A stretch of DNA of 64,000 nt from Geomobilimonas luticola (GTDB lineage Bacteria; Desulfobacterota; Desulfuromonadia; Geobacterales; Geobacteraceae), in assembly GCF_018476905.1 (NCBI RefSeq), contig NZ_JAHCVK010000003.1:62001-126000 (forward strand). Direction: 5' to 3'. A model generated the notes under the pieces. That model was given only the letters and a program-made list of their open reading frames with translations. It made no database searches and was not told the origin of the DNA. Shown here piece after piece: positions 17,453 through 26,452 of this stretch. The position numbers were made by a program, and so were the translations under genes. The first letter of the stretch is position 1; each line of letters begins with the position of its first letter.

Positions 17453-20400
17453 CAAACGGGAATCAACGTGAGCAAAAAACCATGGGTATGACGCACACTA
17501 CAACCATACGAACGATACTCTTCGCCCTTGTCATGGCGTTCCTTGTCGCGGCAACGCCGGTCCATGCCGCCATAACGGTCACGAGGACCTCCGGGACAAC
17601 GTTCTATACGGATACAGGCACTGCGTCTCCCGATGTCCCTAAATGCAGCTATGTCTCCCTCAATGTTGCCGAATCTGTGACAGTTACCGATGCGTGGGTG
17701 ACCATCGGCAACTTCACCGGGGGGTACCTTTCCCTCGGCGGAGGGGATGACGGCGCCTACCATGTCGGACCTTTGACGGCAGGGCAGACCAAGCCGGCCT
17801 TCTTTTACCTCTGTTCCTCCTATACCGCCACCACCCCCTCGCCAGCGCAGGTCTACGACATCAGGCTCTACAACGGCAATCCTGCGGCGGGAGGCTCCCT
17901 GGTCGATACAACCACTATCCCGTCGACGACAATTAATAACAACGTCATTCAGGCCAGTTCCAACTCGGTCAACGTTATTGTGTCCGGACCCAATCCTGCC
18001 ACGATCGGAGGGGTCATCGCCATGACCATCGATGGCGACACAGGGAAAATTGGATGTGTTAACCCGCCATCCGCCTGCACCGGTTCCGCCGGCGGTCCGT
18101 TATCCTTGACTCCGGCCGCGTTTGCCAGTTGGCGTGCAGATGCCTATGAATTGATCGGCAGCAATATTACTCTTTCCGGAGGAAACTCCGGTTCCTATGA
18201 CAACATGCTCTATATCGACACCGTTCCGTCATCCTCCGACACCCATTACGTCGGAACCTTCTATTTCCGCGCGGTCGGTACGACCGGAGCAACGACGTCG
18301 CTCTCTCCTGTTTCCTATCTTGCAAGTGGTGCCAATATCAAGCACACCAGCCTGAGCAGCGGCGCGTACTCGACCGCCGGGGGTCTGCAGCCGGTGGTAT
18401 CGGCCCAGGCATCTGTGGTGCTGGCAAAATCAGTAAGCAACGTCACCCTCCCCGCTCAAGGAGGGAGGGTGACGTACACCCTGACCGCCACCAACTCGGG
18501 GCTGGAAGACGTGAGCCTGGACAGTTTCATCGACGTCCTCCCCGCAGGTGCAACGTATGTAGCCGGCTCGTCATCGTTCAACGGCGCCGGAATCGCTAAC
18601 CCCGGCATTTCGGGTACAACCCTGACCTGGTCGTCCCTCTTCACCATCCCGGCCGGCACATCCCGGAGCCTGATCTTCCAGGCGAACATTCCCGCCACGC
18701 CGGGCACCTACACCAATGCCGCCACTGCCCGGATCGGCTCGACCATCATTGACAGCACGTTGCAGGTAACGGACAACGTGCCCGCCACCGCCACGACGGT
18801 GGTGCTCCGCGCCCCGGCCATCACCAAGGCATTTTCCCCCACCGCCGTCGCTGTCAACGGGACATCGGTCATGACCCTGACGATAACCAACCCTAACACC
18901 GCAAATTCCCTGAACGGTATCGCCGTCTCCGACACCCTCCCCGCCGCGCCGGCCGGTCTCGGCTTCGCCGTCCCCTCTGGCGCGGCGACCACCTGTTCCG
19001 GCGCCGTCCTGACCGTGTCGGGAACGACCATCGGCATCACGGGAGGGACGCTGGCAGCGGGGCAGACCTGCACCGTCACTGCCAACGTGACGTCGGCGAG
19101 CGCCAACACCACCTACACGAACACCACGGGGACCGTCTCGTCCACTAACGGGGGGACGGGAAGCAGCGCATCGGCGACCATCACCTTCAGTACAAAACCG
19201 ACCATATCCAAATCCTTCTCCGTTCCGACCATCCCCCGGAACGGAACGGCGGCAATGACCTTCACCATCACCAACAACGGCAACGGGGCACTCACCGGCC
19301 TGACCTTCGACGACCTGTTCCCCGCGGGGATGGTGACGGCCAGCCCGCCGGCAGTCACTCCGGCAGCACCCTGCGGCGGTGTTCTCAGTGCGTGGAACGG
19401 GGCCACCGCCTCGGCCCTCATGCCGACTGGCGGCGATGCCGGTATCCGCCTTACCGGCGGCGGTATCCCCACTGCCGGCGGAACCTGTTCCTTCACCGTC
19501 AATGTAACCGCAGCGACAGCCGGCATATACAACAACACCTCGGGAGGGGTCACCGCCAACGAAACCAGCCCTGCCGGGCCGGGGAGCAATACCGCCACCA
19601 TCTCGGTACTTTCCCCTCCAACCGTTGCCAAGGCATTTTCACCCGCCACCATCGGCAAGGGACAGACATCCACCCTGACCATAACCCTTGCCAATGCCAA
19701 TGCCACGGCCATAACCGGCGCCGCCTTCACCGACACCTACCCGGCCAGCGTGACCACCGCCGCAACCGCCAATACCTCGACAACCTGCTCTGGCGGCACG
19801 GTCAGCTTTACCGGCGGCTCGGTCTCCTTCGCCGGAGGAGCCATCCCCCCCAACGGCAGCTGCACCGTCAGCATCGACGTCACGTCCAGCGTGGTAAACA
19901 GTTACACCAACACCATCGGTGCGGGAGCCGTGACAACGACTAATGCCGGCAGCAACAGCACCGCCGCCTCGGCAACCCTGACCGTCAACGCCACACCGAC
20001 CATCACCAAGAGCTTTTCGTTCAATGCGGCAACAGGCGCGGCGACCATGAGCATCACCATCGTGAACAATCACACGGAGGGCATCTCCGGCCTCTCCTTC
20101 ACCGATCTTTTCCCTTCCGGCATGACCACCGCCAATCCCCCTGCCCTCTCGCCGGCCGCGCCATGCGGCGCCGGCAGCTCTCTCCAGTCGTGGAACGGGG
20201 CAACGGCAGGAGCGTTGTCCGGAACAGGGGGAGATGGGGGGGTCAGGCTTACTGCCGGCCAGATCCCGGCGGCCGGCGGAAGCTGCACCTTCACCATAAA
20301 CCTTGCCGTCAACTCCCTCGGCGTCTATGCCAACCAGACCTCCGGCGTAACCCTGACCGCCCCCTTTGCCGGCACCGGCAGCGTCAGCAACACGGCAACC

Positions 20401-22416
20401 TGGATTGCCCCCGCCGTCAGCAAGACCTTTACCCCCAACACCGCCGGACCGGGAGACATAGTACGGATGGAAATCCGGATCACCAACCCGAGCCTGACTA
20501 CGGCACTGACGGGGGTGACGTTGAATGACACCTATCCGACCACCGCGACCTTGCCGAACGGCAGCACCCTCAATGGGGCGGCCATAACAAACGCTGCCAC
20601 ACCAAACACCACCTCTACCTGCGGGGGAACCGTCACGGCCGCCGCCAACGGCACCGGTATCTCACTTGCCGGCGGCTCTCTTCTCCCTGGGGGCGTTTGC
20701 ACTATTGCTGCAGACGTCCGTGCGACCAACACCACGCCGGCAACCTACTACAACACCACGGGAAGGGGTGCTTCCGACCAGGGTATCGGCATCACCGGCT
20801 CCGACGCCCTCTATATCGTCACCAAACCGACCATCACGAAGTCGTTCCTCACCTCGCCGGTTACCATCGCCAGCGGCACGGCAACCAGCGTGATGCGCAT
20901 CACCATCGAAAACAACGCCGGTGCAGACATCTCCGGCGTTTCATTCACGGACACATTCCCGACCCTCCCCTCTCAGATGAAATGGGTGAACACGATTGCC
21001 AACAGTTGCGGCGGTAGCCTGACCGATGTGGCCGGTGCAGCACTGGTCGCCAACAGCTCGACCGGCATCAAACTGACGGGAGGCACCATCACGGCCGCTG
21101 CCGTAACCTGTACTATCGACGTCACCGTGTCGGTCTCCGCAACCGGCAGCTACAACAACACCACCTCCGGTGTCACCTCGTTGTCAAACACATCCCCCGG
21201 ACCAAACAGCAACACGGCAACCCTGGTAGCGTACCTGTCGGCGCCCACCGTCACCAAGTCATTTACCAATAGCGGCTTCCAGGTTGACGGCAGCAACCGG
21301 CTCACCATAACCCTCACCAATCCGAATGCGGCGGATATCACCGGCGTGACCCTTACCGACACCTTCCCCGCCAGTCTCTTCATTGCAGCAATCCCTAATC
21401 TGGCCTCCACCTGCAGCGGCACGGCCACGGCAGCGGCAGGCACCGCTACCCTCAGCCTCGCCGGGGGGACGATCCCCGCTTCGGGGTCGTGTTCCCTGGC
21501 CGTCGATGTGACAGCTACGGCAGTGGGCACCTATACCAACACCTTGGGAGTCAACGCCATCACCTCCACCAACGCGAACCCCGCCCCGGCAGCTCCCGTC
21601 TCATCGAGCACCTCCGCCTATCTTCCGCCGACCGTCACCAAGGGCTTCGCCCCGGCCACCATAGGGGCAGGGGGAAGCTCCTCCCTGGTCATCACGGTGA
21701 CCAATCCCGCGGCAAACCCGGTCAGCCTCACCGGCGTCAGCATCAACGATCTCTACACGGGAACACTGGCCAACAACGCAGCGGGAGCAGTGGCCTGTTC
21801 CGGCGGAGGGAGCGCAACCCTCACCGGGGGGAGCAATGGGGGGACCAGTGTGGGATTCAGCGGGGGGACCATCGTGCCGGGGGGGAGCTGCACCATTACC
21901 CAGAGCGTAACCGCGACCGGCACCGTCGCCAACACAACCGGCGCTCCCGTGGCAACCGGACCGGTTAATCCGCTGACGGGGACAGCCGCTTCTGCCACGT
22001 TGACCATCTTCCAGCTGCCGAGCCTGATCTTCGTGAAACAGGCCAGCACCGCCACCGCCGCTCCGGGACAGGCCATCACCTACACCCTGCTCACCACCAA
22101 CTCGGGTTCCGGCATCGCCACCTCCGTAATACTGAGTGATGCGCTCAGCCCCTACGTTTTCTGGGGGGTGAATTCCTTCGGGGCAAATGTGCCGTTCCAG
22201 ATGGGCGACGGACCGCCCATTTCAGGGCTCACCCTCGGAACGCCGGTCTACTCCAGCGATAACGGCGCCACCTGGACCTACGTCCCCGTTTCCGGCGCCG
22301 GCGGAGCTCCGGCCGGTTACGACGGCTATGTCACCAACTGGCGGATCCCCATGACCGGCACCATGAACGGCAATGGTGCCAATTTTACGTTGCAGTACAA
22401 GGTCATGGTCAGATGA
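17449..22416 (+). CDS. Giant secreted DUF11-repeat protein
   Basis: Exported protein of about 1655 residues. The ATG at 17449 overlaps the previous stop (ATGA); an internal ATG at 17482 is an alternative start. The signal peptide is TILFALVMAFLVAATPVHA. After an N-terminal domain of about 320 residues come about ten tandem DUF11-type repeats of 110-160 residues, each opening with a motif like PTVTKSFSPATI and TLTITNPN, then FTDTFP, a conserved Cys pair (TTCSGG and GSCTV) and TNTTG. The regular cysteines suggest an intra-repeat disulfide. This architecture fits an extended surface stalk or fibre. No C-terminal anchor is seen, so the barrel protein just upstream is the likely partner. A perfect terminator follows. 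Confidence 0.85.
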   Translation: MTNGNQREQKTMGMTHTTTIRTILFALVMAFLVAATPVHAAITVTRTSGTTFYTDTGTASPDVPKCSYVSLNVAESVTVTDAWVTIGNFTGGYLSLGGGDDGAYHVGPLTAGQTKPAFFYLCSSYTATTPSPAQVYDIRLYNGNPAAGGSLVDTTTIPSTTINNNVIQASSNSVNVIVSGPNPATIGGVIAMTIDGDTGKIGCVNPPSACTGSAGGPLSLTPAAFASWRADAYELIGSNITLSGGNSGSYDNMLYIDTVPSSSDTHYVGTFYFRAVGTTGATTSLSPVSYLASGANIKHTSLSSGAYSTAGGLQPVVSAQASVVLAKSVSNVTLPAQGGRVTYTLTATNSGLEDVSLDSFIDVLPAGATYVAGSSSFNGAGIANPGISGTTLTWSSLFTIPAGTSRSLIFQANIPATPGTYTNAATARIGSTIIDSTLQVTDNVPATATTVVLRAPAITKAFSPTAVAVNGTSVMTLTITNPNTANSLNGIAVSDTLPAAPAGLGFAVPSGAATTCSGAVLTVSGTTIGITGGTLAAGQTCTVTANVTSASANTTYTNTTGTVSSTNGGTGSSASATITFSTKPTISKSFSVPTIPRNGTAAMTFTITNNGNGALTGLTFDDLFPAGMVTASPPAVTPAAPCGGVLSAWNGATASALMPTGGDAGIRLTGGGIPTAGGTCSFTVNVTAATAGIYNNTSGGVTANETSPAGPGSNTATISVLSPPTVAKAFSPATIGKGQTSTLTITLANANATAITGAAFTDTYPASVTTAATANTSTTCSGGTVSFTGGSVSFAGGAIPPNGSCTVSIDVTSSVVNSYTNTIGAGAVTTTNAGSNSTAASATLTVNATPTITKSFSFNAATGAATMSITIVNNHTEGISGLSFTDLFPSGMTTANPPALSPAAPCGAGSSLQSWNGATAGALSGTGGDGGVRLTAGQIPAAGGSCTFTINLAVNSLGVYANQTSGVTLTAPFAGTGSVSNTATWIAPAVSKTFTPNTAGPGDIVRMEIRITNPSLTTALTGVTLNDTYPTTATLPNGSTLNGAAITNAATPNTTSTCGGTVTAAANGTGISLAGGSLLPGGVCTIAADVRATNTTPATYYNTTGRGASDQGIGITGSDALYIVTKPTITKSFLTSPVTIASGTATSVMRITIENNAGADISGVSFTDTFPTLPSQMKWVNTIANSCGGSLTDVAGAALVANSSTGIKLTGGTITAAAVTCTIDVTVSVSATGSYNNTTSGVTSLSNTSPGPNSNTATLVAYLSAPTVTKSFTNSGFQVDGSNRLTITLTNPNAADITGVTLTDTFPASLFIAAIPNLASTCSGTATAAAGTATLSLAGGTIPASGSCSLAVDVTATAVGTYTNTLGVNAITSTNANPAPAAPVSSSTSAYLPPTVTKGFAPATIGAGGSSSLVITVTNPAANPVSLTGVSINDLYTGTLANNAAGAVACSGGGSATLTGGSNGGTSVGFSGGTIVPGGSCTITQSVTATGTVANTTGAPVATGPVNPLTGTAASATLTIFQLPSLIFVKQASTATAAPGQAITYTLLTTNSGSGIATSVILSDALSPYVFWGVNSFGANVPFQMGDGPPISGLTLGTPVYSSDNGATWTYVPVSGAGGAPAGYDGYVTNWRIPMTGTMNGNGANFTLQYKVMVR

Positions 22417-22440
22417 CCTGACGGTACTGGACGATGACGC

Positions 22441-22475
22441 AAAGAAAGCCCTGGAATAAATCCAGGGCTTTCTTT
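22441..22475. terminator. Bidirectional terminator between convergent genes
   Basis: A perfect 15-bp stem (22441-22455 pairing with 22461-22475) with a five-base loop ATAAA. The stem begins with A-rich and ends with T-rich sequence, so it can work on both strands. It lies between the DUF11-repeat gene and the convergent radical SAM gene. Confidence 0.95.
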
Positions 22476-22519
22476 GTTCTTCGGGAATTTATGGAGGGGC
22501 TGAGGTGAAGTGTCGTACC

Positions 22520-23989
22520 TTATCGATGAGACGGCGCTTCCGCAGCGCCGGGTGCGGCAATCGATGCCCCGCAGGGAGCGACGCGCCCGCGGGTCGCTTC
22601 GTACTCCTCCAGATAGGCCGCAGGCTTCATCATCGCCTGGGTACGCCAGAGGATCCGGGCAATGTAGGGTATCTGGGACGGGCGCACCTGGCGCATCCAG
22701 TCAAGCATGCTCTTCTCGCCGGAGGTATTGAGGATGGAACGGCGCCAGGTCTCGGTATAGAGCTCGAAAAAGCGCCGCACACCGAGGCGTGGCTCCCAGA
22801 GGAGATGGTGCATATCGAAGTTGGACCAGGGCTGGGGGGCGATGCGCTGCTCCACCTGACGGTAGTATTCCGTTCCCGGCAGGGGGGTGCGGATGGTAAA
22901 TCCGGCCCGCTGCAGGCCATGCCGGGCGATGAACTCCCACAGTTCCCGGAATTCGGTCTCCGTCCAGTCGGGATCGATGAGGAAGTTGCCGTTGATGCCG
23001 TAGCCATGTTCACGGGCGATCCTCACTCCCTCGATGGTCTCCGTCACCCCTGCGTCCTTGGTCAGGTCCGCAAGGCCATGGTCGCTGGCCGCCTCCAGGC
23101 CGAGGAAGATGTCGAAATCCTTTGCCAGGGGGCGCCAGGCCGCCAGCAGTTCGCTGCTCCGGCAGAGGAGGTCGGTCCGGGTCTGGACGAGAATCCACCG
23201 CTTGAAGACGCCGCGCTGTTTGAGAACCGCGGCAAGCTCCAGGCTGCGGGTTGGGTTGTGCCAGAAGAGGTCGTCGGCGACGAAGATGGCGTCCCCCGCC
23301 GTGGCGAAGTCCTCCACCACCGCGCCGATGCTCCGTTCACGGCAGGAGCGGTCGTAGAGCTGCCAGACCGAGCAGAAGGAGCAGCGGTGGGGACATCCCC
23401 GGGCCGTTTCGATGAGCCAGACCGGCTTGAACAGGAGACAGTGATACCCGGAGCGGTGCCGGGCAACCAGTTCCCGTGCCGGCAGCGGAACGAGGTCGAG
23501 CGAGGTCCGTTCGGTCAGGGGGGAAGTGGTCACCCAGCCGTCACCCGTGCGGAGACGGAGCGCCGGCACCTCCACAAGGGGCCGCCCTTTTTCGAGCGCC
23601 TCCGCCAGTTGGACGACAACCTCCTCCCCGTCGTCGAGACAGATGGCATCTATGTCGCCACATTCCAGCGGCCCCGGAAATGCCGCCGCCGCGTGTCCGC
23701 CGACATGAATGAAGGCATCGGGGCACACCCGGCGCACCTCGCGGGCAGTCTCCAGGATCCGCTCGTATTCCAGGGCATGGGGGCAGGAGATGCCGACCAG
23801 CTGCGGCCGGCTGCGCCTGACCCACGCGGCGGGACCGGGACGGAAGCGGAGATCGGCCACCGTCACCCGGTGCCCTTTTTCCAGCAGAGCCGCCCCGATG
23901 TATTCCAGGCCGAGTGGTTCTACACGAAAAAACGGCCCGAGTCCGAACTTGTCGCTCCCCGGATGGGGACGGAGAAGAAGAATGTTCAC
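22520..23989 (-). CDS. B12-binding radical SAM protein, HpnR-like
   Basis: A 489-residue radical S-adenosylmethionine enzyme with an N-terminal cobalamin-binding domain (about residues 1-140) and a radical SAM core. The [4Fe-4S] cysteines are C199, C203 and C206 in CPHRCSFC. Such enzymes usually methylate unreactive carbons. The N-terminus (FFRVEPLGLEYIGAAL) and the segment after the cluster (CSVWQLYDRSCRERS) resemble the hopanoid C-3 methylase HpnR group, but no hopanoid gene is nearby, so the substrate is open. The C-terminal helical domain is present. It is transcribed alone towards the shared terminator. Confidence 0.85.
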   Translation of the reverse strand: MNILLLRPHPGSDKFGLGPFFRVEPLGLEYIGAALLEKGHRVTVADLRFRPGPAAWVRRSRPQLVGISCPHALEYERILETAREVRRVCPDAFIHVGGHAAAAFPGPLECGDIDAICLDDGEEVVVQLAEALEKGRPLVEVPALRLRTGDGWVTTSPLTERTSLDLVPLPARELVARHRSGYHCLLFKPVWLIETARGCPHRCSFCSVWQLYDRSCRERSIGAVVEDFATAGDAIFVADDLFWHNPTRSLELAAVLKQRGVFKRWILVQTRTDLLCRSSELLAAWRPLAKDFDIFLGLEAASDHGLADLTKDAGVTETIEGVRIAREHGYGINGNFLIDPDWTETEFRELWEFIARHGLQRAGFTIRTPLPGTEYYRQVEQRIAPQPWSNFDMHHLLWEPRLGVRRFFELYTETWRRSILNTSGEKSMLDWMRQVRPSQIPYIARILWRTQAMMKPAAYLEEYEATRGRVAPCGASIAAPGAAEAPSHR

Positions 23990-24197
23990 GAAGCACTGCC
24001 TTGGAAGTAGTTACTGCAGCAAGCCACAGCGTTATAGCCAGCGATGTGTCATATTAGCAAGTTTAGCGTCCCTTTGACCAGATTTTTCATGTTGCCGGCC
24101 GTGGCAACATGGGGAAAACCGTGTAGACCATTCGCCATATTCCCATCTCCTGCTATAGTTGGTAACAGACGACAACTACTCCACCGGAGGTCGGACG

Positions 24198-24821
24198 ATG
24201 GGAAAAATAATCACCATTTCAGCATGCGTGCTGGTGCTCGCCGCAACCTCATTTGCCGCAGGCGGCAAAACCGTCTGGAATTTCGACAAGGACCGCCTCG
24301 GCACGGCCCCTCCCGGTTTTGTCCGGAGCTCAGGGGGGTGGAAGGTGGCGGCCGACCCAACCGCACCCACCCTCCCCAACGTTCTCGCCCAGCGGGCAAA
24401 AAGCACGGACCGGACCCTGAATCTCGTCCAGGTTGCCGGCACCAGCTACCGCAACCTGGACCTCAGCGTGAAGCTTCGCCCCATCGAAGGAAAGAACTGG
24501 CAGGGGGGAGGACTTACCTGGCGGGGAGTGGACGGGGAAAACTACTACGCTCTCCTCGTCAACCCGCTTGACAACAGCATCAGACTGTACAAGGTAGTCA
24601 GCAACTGGCCCACGGAACTGGGAACCGCCCAATTGACCCAGGTGGGGGGATGGCATACGTTGCGGGTCGTCATGACCGATGACAGGATGGAGTGCTACTA
24701 CGACGGGAGGAAGTATCTGGACCGGCGGAACAGCACCTACGGCAAGGCCGGCACCATCGGCCTCTGGACCAGGGGGGACGCGGAGACCTACTTCGACGAC
24801 CTGACGGTCCAGACATTCTGA
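24198..24821 (+). CDS. Exported protein with a LamG/DUF1080-like beta-sandwich
   Basis: A 207-residue protein with a signal peptide (about residues 1-20, ending FAA). The mature part reads as a concanavalin-like jelly roll: WNFDKDRLGTAPPGF at the front, GGLTWRGVDGENYYALLVNP in the middle, WHTLRVVMTDDRMECYYDGR and a closing IGLWTRGDAETYFDDL. Proteins of this fold (DUF1080, LamG) bind or act on carbohydrates. The start is set by GGAGG seven bases before the ATG. It has no operon partner; a hairpin follows. The substrate is unknown. Confidence 0.75.
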   Translation: MGKIITISACVLVLAATSFAAGGKTVWNFDKDRLGTAPPGFVRSSGGWKVAADPTAPTLPNVLAQRAKSTDRTLNLVQVAGTSYRNLDLSVKLRPIEGKNWQGGGLTWRGVDGENYYALLVNPLDNSIRLYKVVSNWPTELGTAQLTQVGGWHTLRVVMTDDRMECYYDGRKYLDRRNSTYGKAGTIGLWTRGDAETYFDDLTVQTF

Positions 24822-24841
24822 CGATGTCCCCATTCAGCATG

Positions 24842-24869
24842 GCAAAAGCCTGCTTCGGCAGGCTTTTGC
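24842..24869 (+). terminator. Probable terminator hairpin
   Basis: GCAAAAGCCTGC pairs perfectly with GCAGGCTTTTGC over a TTCG tetraloop, 20 bp after the stop at 24821. The T run lies inside the stem rather than after it, so termination strength is uncertain. Confidence 0.65.
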
Positions 24870-25277
24870 GTTCCTGCCAGAAAAGATGGGTGCTGGCGGT
24901 GCGTCGGGAGTGGAGGGAAAAACCCGCGCGGCAGCGGACACCCGCCGAAAGGTCCCTCGAAGTATCTCAGCCGGAAAACTACGGCTTGATCTGTCAGAAG
25001 GGCTACCGGTCAAGGTCCGCAGCGGGGGATCGACCGTAACGGACGAGGTACCGCCAGCACTCCCTCCCGAAACATGGCACATCATGTGCCACACCAGACA
25101 CAAGATGTGCCACGCGCGGCCCAATTTTACCGCTTTTCCCCACCCGACCAACCAGTACAACAGCCACAGTTAGGGGTTGACGAGATACTATCGGGCACAA
25201 CGTATACGGGAACCGGATTTGCAGCCTGGAAACAGTCCCCGGCACACCGGGGCGCAACCGCTCCGGGAGGAACCACC
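24870..25277. other. Gene-free gap with a palindromic TGGCACAT element
   Basis: No convincing gene is seen in these 408 bp. At 25075-25091, TGGCACAT and ATGTGCCA flank a central C, and a third half-site ATGTGCCA lies at 25105-25112. The same bases also fit a weak -24/-12 pattern (TGGCAC, five bases, GTGC). Either an operator or a sigma-54 promoter for the membrane protein at 25278 is possible. Confidence 0.4.
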
Positions 25278-25838
25278 ATGCTGCAAGCCACCCCCCTCAC
25301 TCGCCAGATACTGAAGTGCATCCACCTCACCGCCGTCTGCACCTGGATCGGCAGCGGCCTGGCCGTGCTGGTCCTGCTTGGCAACGACCGCACGACCAGC
25401 AACGGCGACGAGCTGTTCGCCTTCAACCATGCCATCCGCTCCATCGACAATTGGCTTATCAAGCCCGCCGCCATGGTCTCGTCCATCAGCGGCCTTTTTC
25501 TCTGCGGCCTCACCAGCTGGGGGTTTGCCCGGCACCGCTGGATCGTCATCAAGGGGCTTCTCACCCTGGGAGCCATCCTGTTCGGCGCCCTCTGTCTCGG
25601 TCCGTGGCTGGCGGAACTTTCCGACATGACCGCTGCCAACCGCATCGCCATTTTCGACGACGGTGAGTACGCCCGCACCTACCTGATCGGGACCATATCC
25701 TCCATCATCCAGACCCTGCTCCTCGTAAGCCTGGTGCTCATCTCCATCGTTAAACCGTCATTCGTTCAGAAGCGGAGCTTTTCGCGGCGGAAGACGTGGG
25801 ATTCCTGCTTCGCCTTCATCTCCCGGGCAAAGTCGTAA
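25278..25838 (+). CDS. Four-helix integral membrane protein, DUF2269-like
   Basis: A 186-residue membrane protein, started at 25278 because GGGAGG lies seven bases upstream; the longer open frame from 25074 has no ribosome site. Four hydrophobic helices are visible (about residues 15-32, 61-80, 86-107 and 143-162). The first carries His and Trp (KCIHLTAVCTWIGSGLAVLVLL), as in DUF2269-type proteins. The last 28 residues are basic and are encoded antisense to the end of the next gene. The function is not known. The convergent overlap with the next gene is 73 bp. Confidence 0.65.
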   Translation: MLQATPLTRQILKCIHLTAVCTWIGSGLAVLVLLGNDRTTSNGDELFAFNHAIRSIDNWLIKPAAMVSSISGLFLCGLTSWGFARHRWIVIKGLLTLGAILFGALCLGPWLAELSDMTAANRIAIFDDGEYARTYLIGTISSIIQTLLLVSLVLISIVKPSFVQKRSFSRRKTWDSCFAFISRAKS

Positions 25839-26230
25839 AACAGGTTCCAGTAGACCTCGTCAAGGGTAAGGTTCGCCCAGAAATCCTTGCTCTCCAGACA
25901 CTTGACGGTGTAGTAGCCGAACATGTAGTGGGCCAGTTCCGGCCGGATCAGACCCGAGTTCACCTGCAGCGCCGCCTCCTCCAGGAGCCCAACGAAGTCC
26001 CGCTTGTCCTGGGGGCTGAACGTGGCCAGCCGCGGGTCATCGTCGAACATCAGGGCGCATATCTCCTTGAACACCGGGTTTTCCTTCAGCCGCCGGCGGA
26101 GCATGGTAAAATGCTCCACCCGCTTCTGCGCCCCCTGGCGCCGGTATTCCAGCAGACCGTTGACAAAGGCGAAAATCGTCACCAGCCCCCCCACGATTAT
26201 GGCGAAATCCTTCAATGCGGTTATACTCAT
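25766..26230 (-). CDS. Membrane-anchored protein of unknown function
   Basis: A 154-residue protein with one N-terminal membrane helix (ALKDFAIIVGGLVTIFAFVNGLLEY) and a soluble, mostly helical domain rich in charged and aromatic residues (RRLKENPVFKEICALMFDDDP; YYTVKCLESKDFWANLTLDEVYWNLF). I chose the ATG at 26230 because GGAGG sits five bases upstream. I do not recognise the family. The helix position suggests an inner-membrane protein with a cytoplasmic C-terminal domain. It converges on and overlaps the preceding gene by 73 bp. Confidence 0.65.
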   Translation of the reverse strand: MSITALKDFAIIVGGLVTIFAFVNGLLEYRRQGAQKRVEHFTMLRRRLKENPVFKEICALMFDDDPRLATFSPQDKRDFVGLLEEAALQVNSGLIRPELAHYMFGYYTVKCLESKDFWANLTLDEVYWNLFYDFAREMKAKQESHVFRREKLRF

Positions 26231-26288
26231 GACACCTCCGTTACGTTGCAGTCCCACCATCTCTTGTAACCTCAAACAGTCCCCATGG

Positions 26289-26372
26289 CAACATAATGCT
26301 TTTGTCCGAACCAGCAGGAGAACTTCACGTGTCCGTGCCCCCCTGGTTCGTTTGTTGGCAAAATTTATGTTG
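26289..26372. repeat. Nested inverted repeat between divergent genes
   Basis: CAACATAA (26289-26296) pairs with TTATGTTG (26365-26372), and inside these CGAACCA (26307-26313) pairs with TGGTTCG (26344-26350). All four arms match perfectly. The element occupies most of the gap between a minus-strand membrane protein and the ABC-F gene. It could be a double operator, a hairpin RNA or a relic of a small mobile element. Confidence 0.5.
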
Positions 26373-26452
26373 TCAATCGGGGGGTTGGCGTGCTATCAGG
26401 TTCAGTCCTCACTTATAAAGAACGCCATGTTTCAACGCCTGGAGCAGAGTCA

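Noticed and set aside
13802-17455. A 1217-codon minus-strand frame opposite the giant barrel gene
   Set aside because: It is the antisense shadow of a repeat-rich GC-rich gene; the plus-strand product has clear domains and a signal peptide.
24900-25070. Glycine-riboswitch-like segments (GCCGAAAGG, ATCTCAG)
   Set aside because: Order and spacing do not form the aptamer core, and the downstream gene is not glycine-related.
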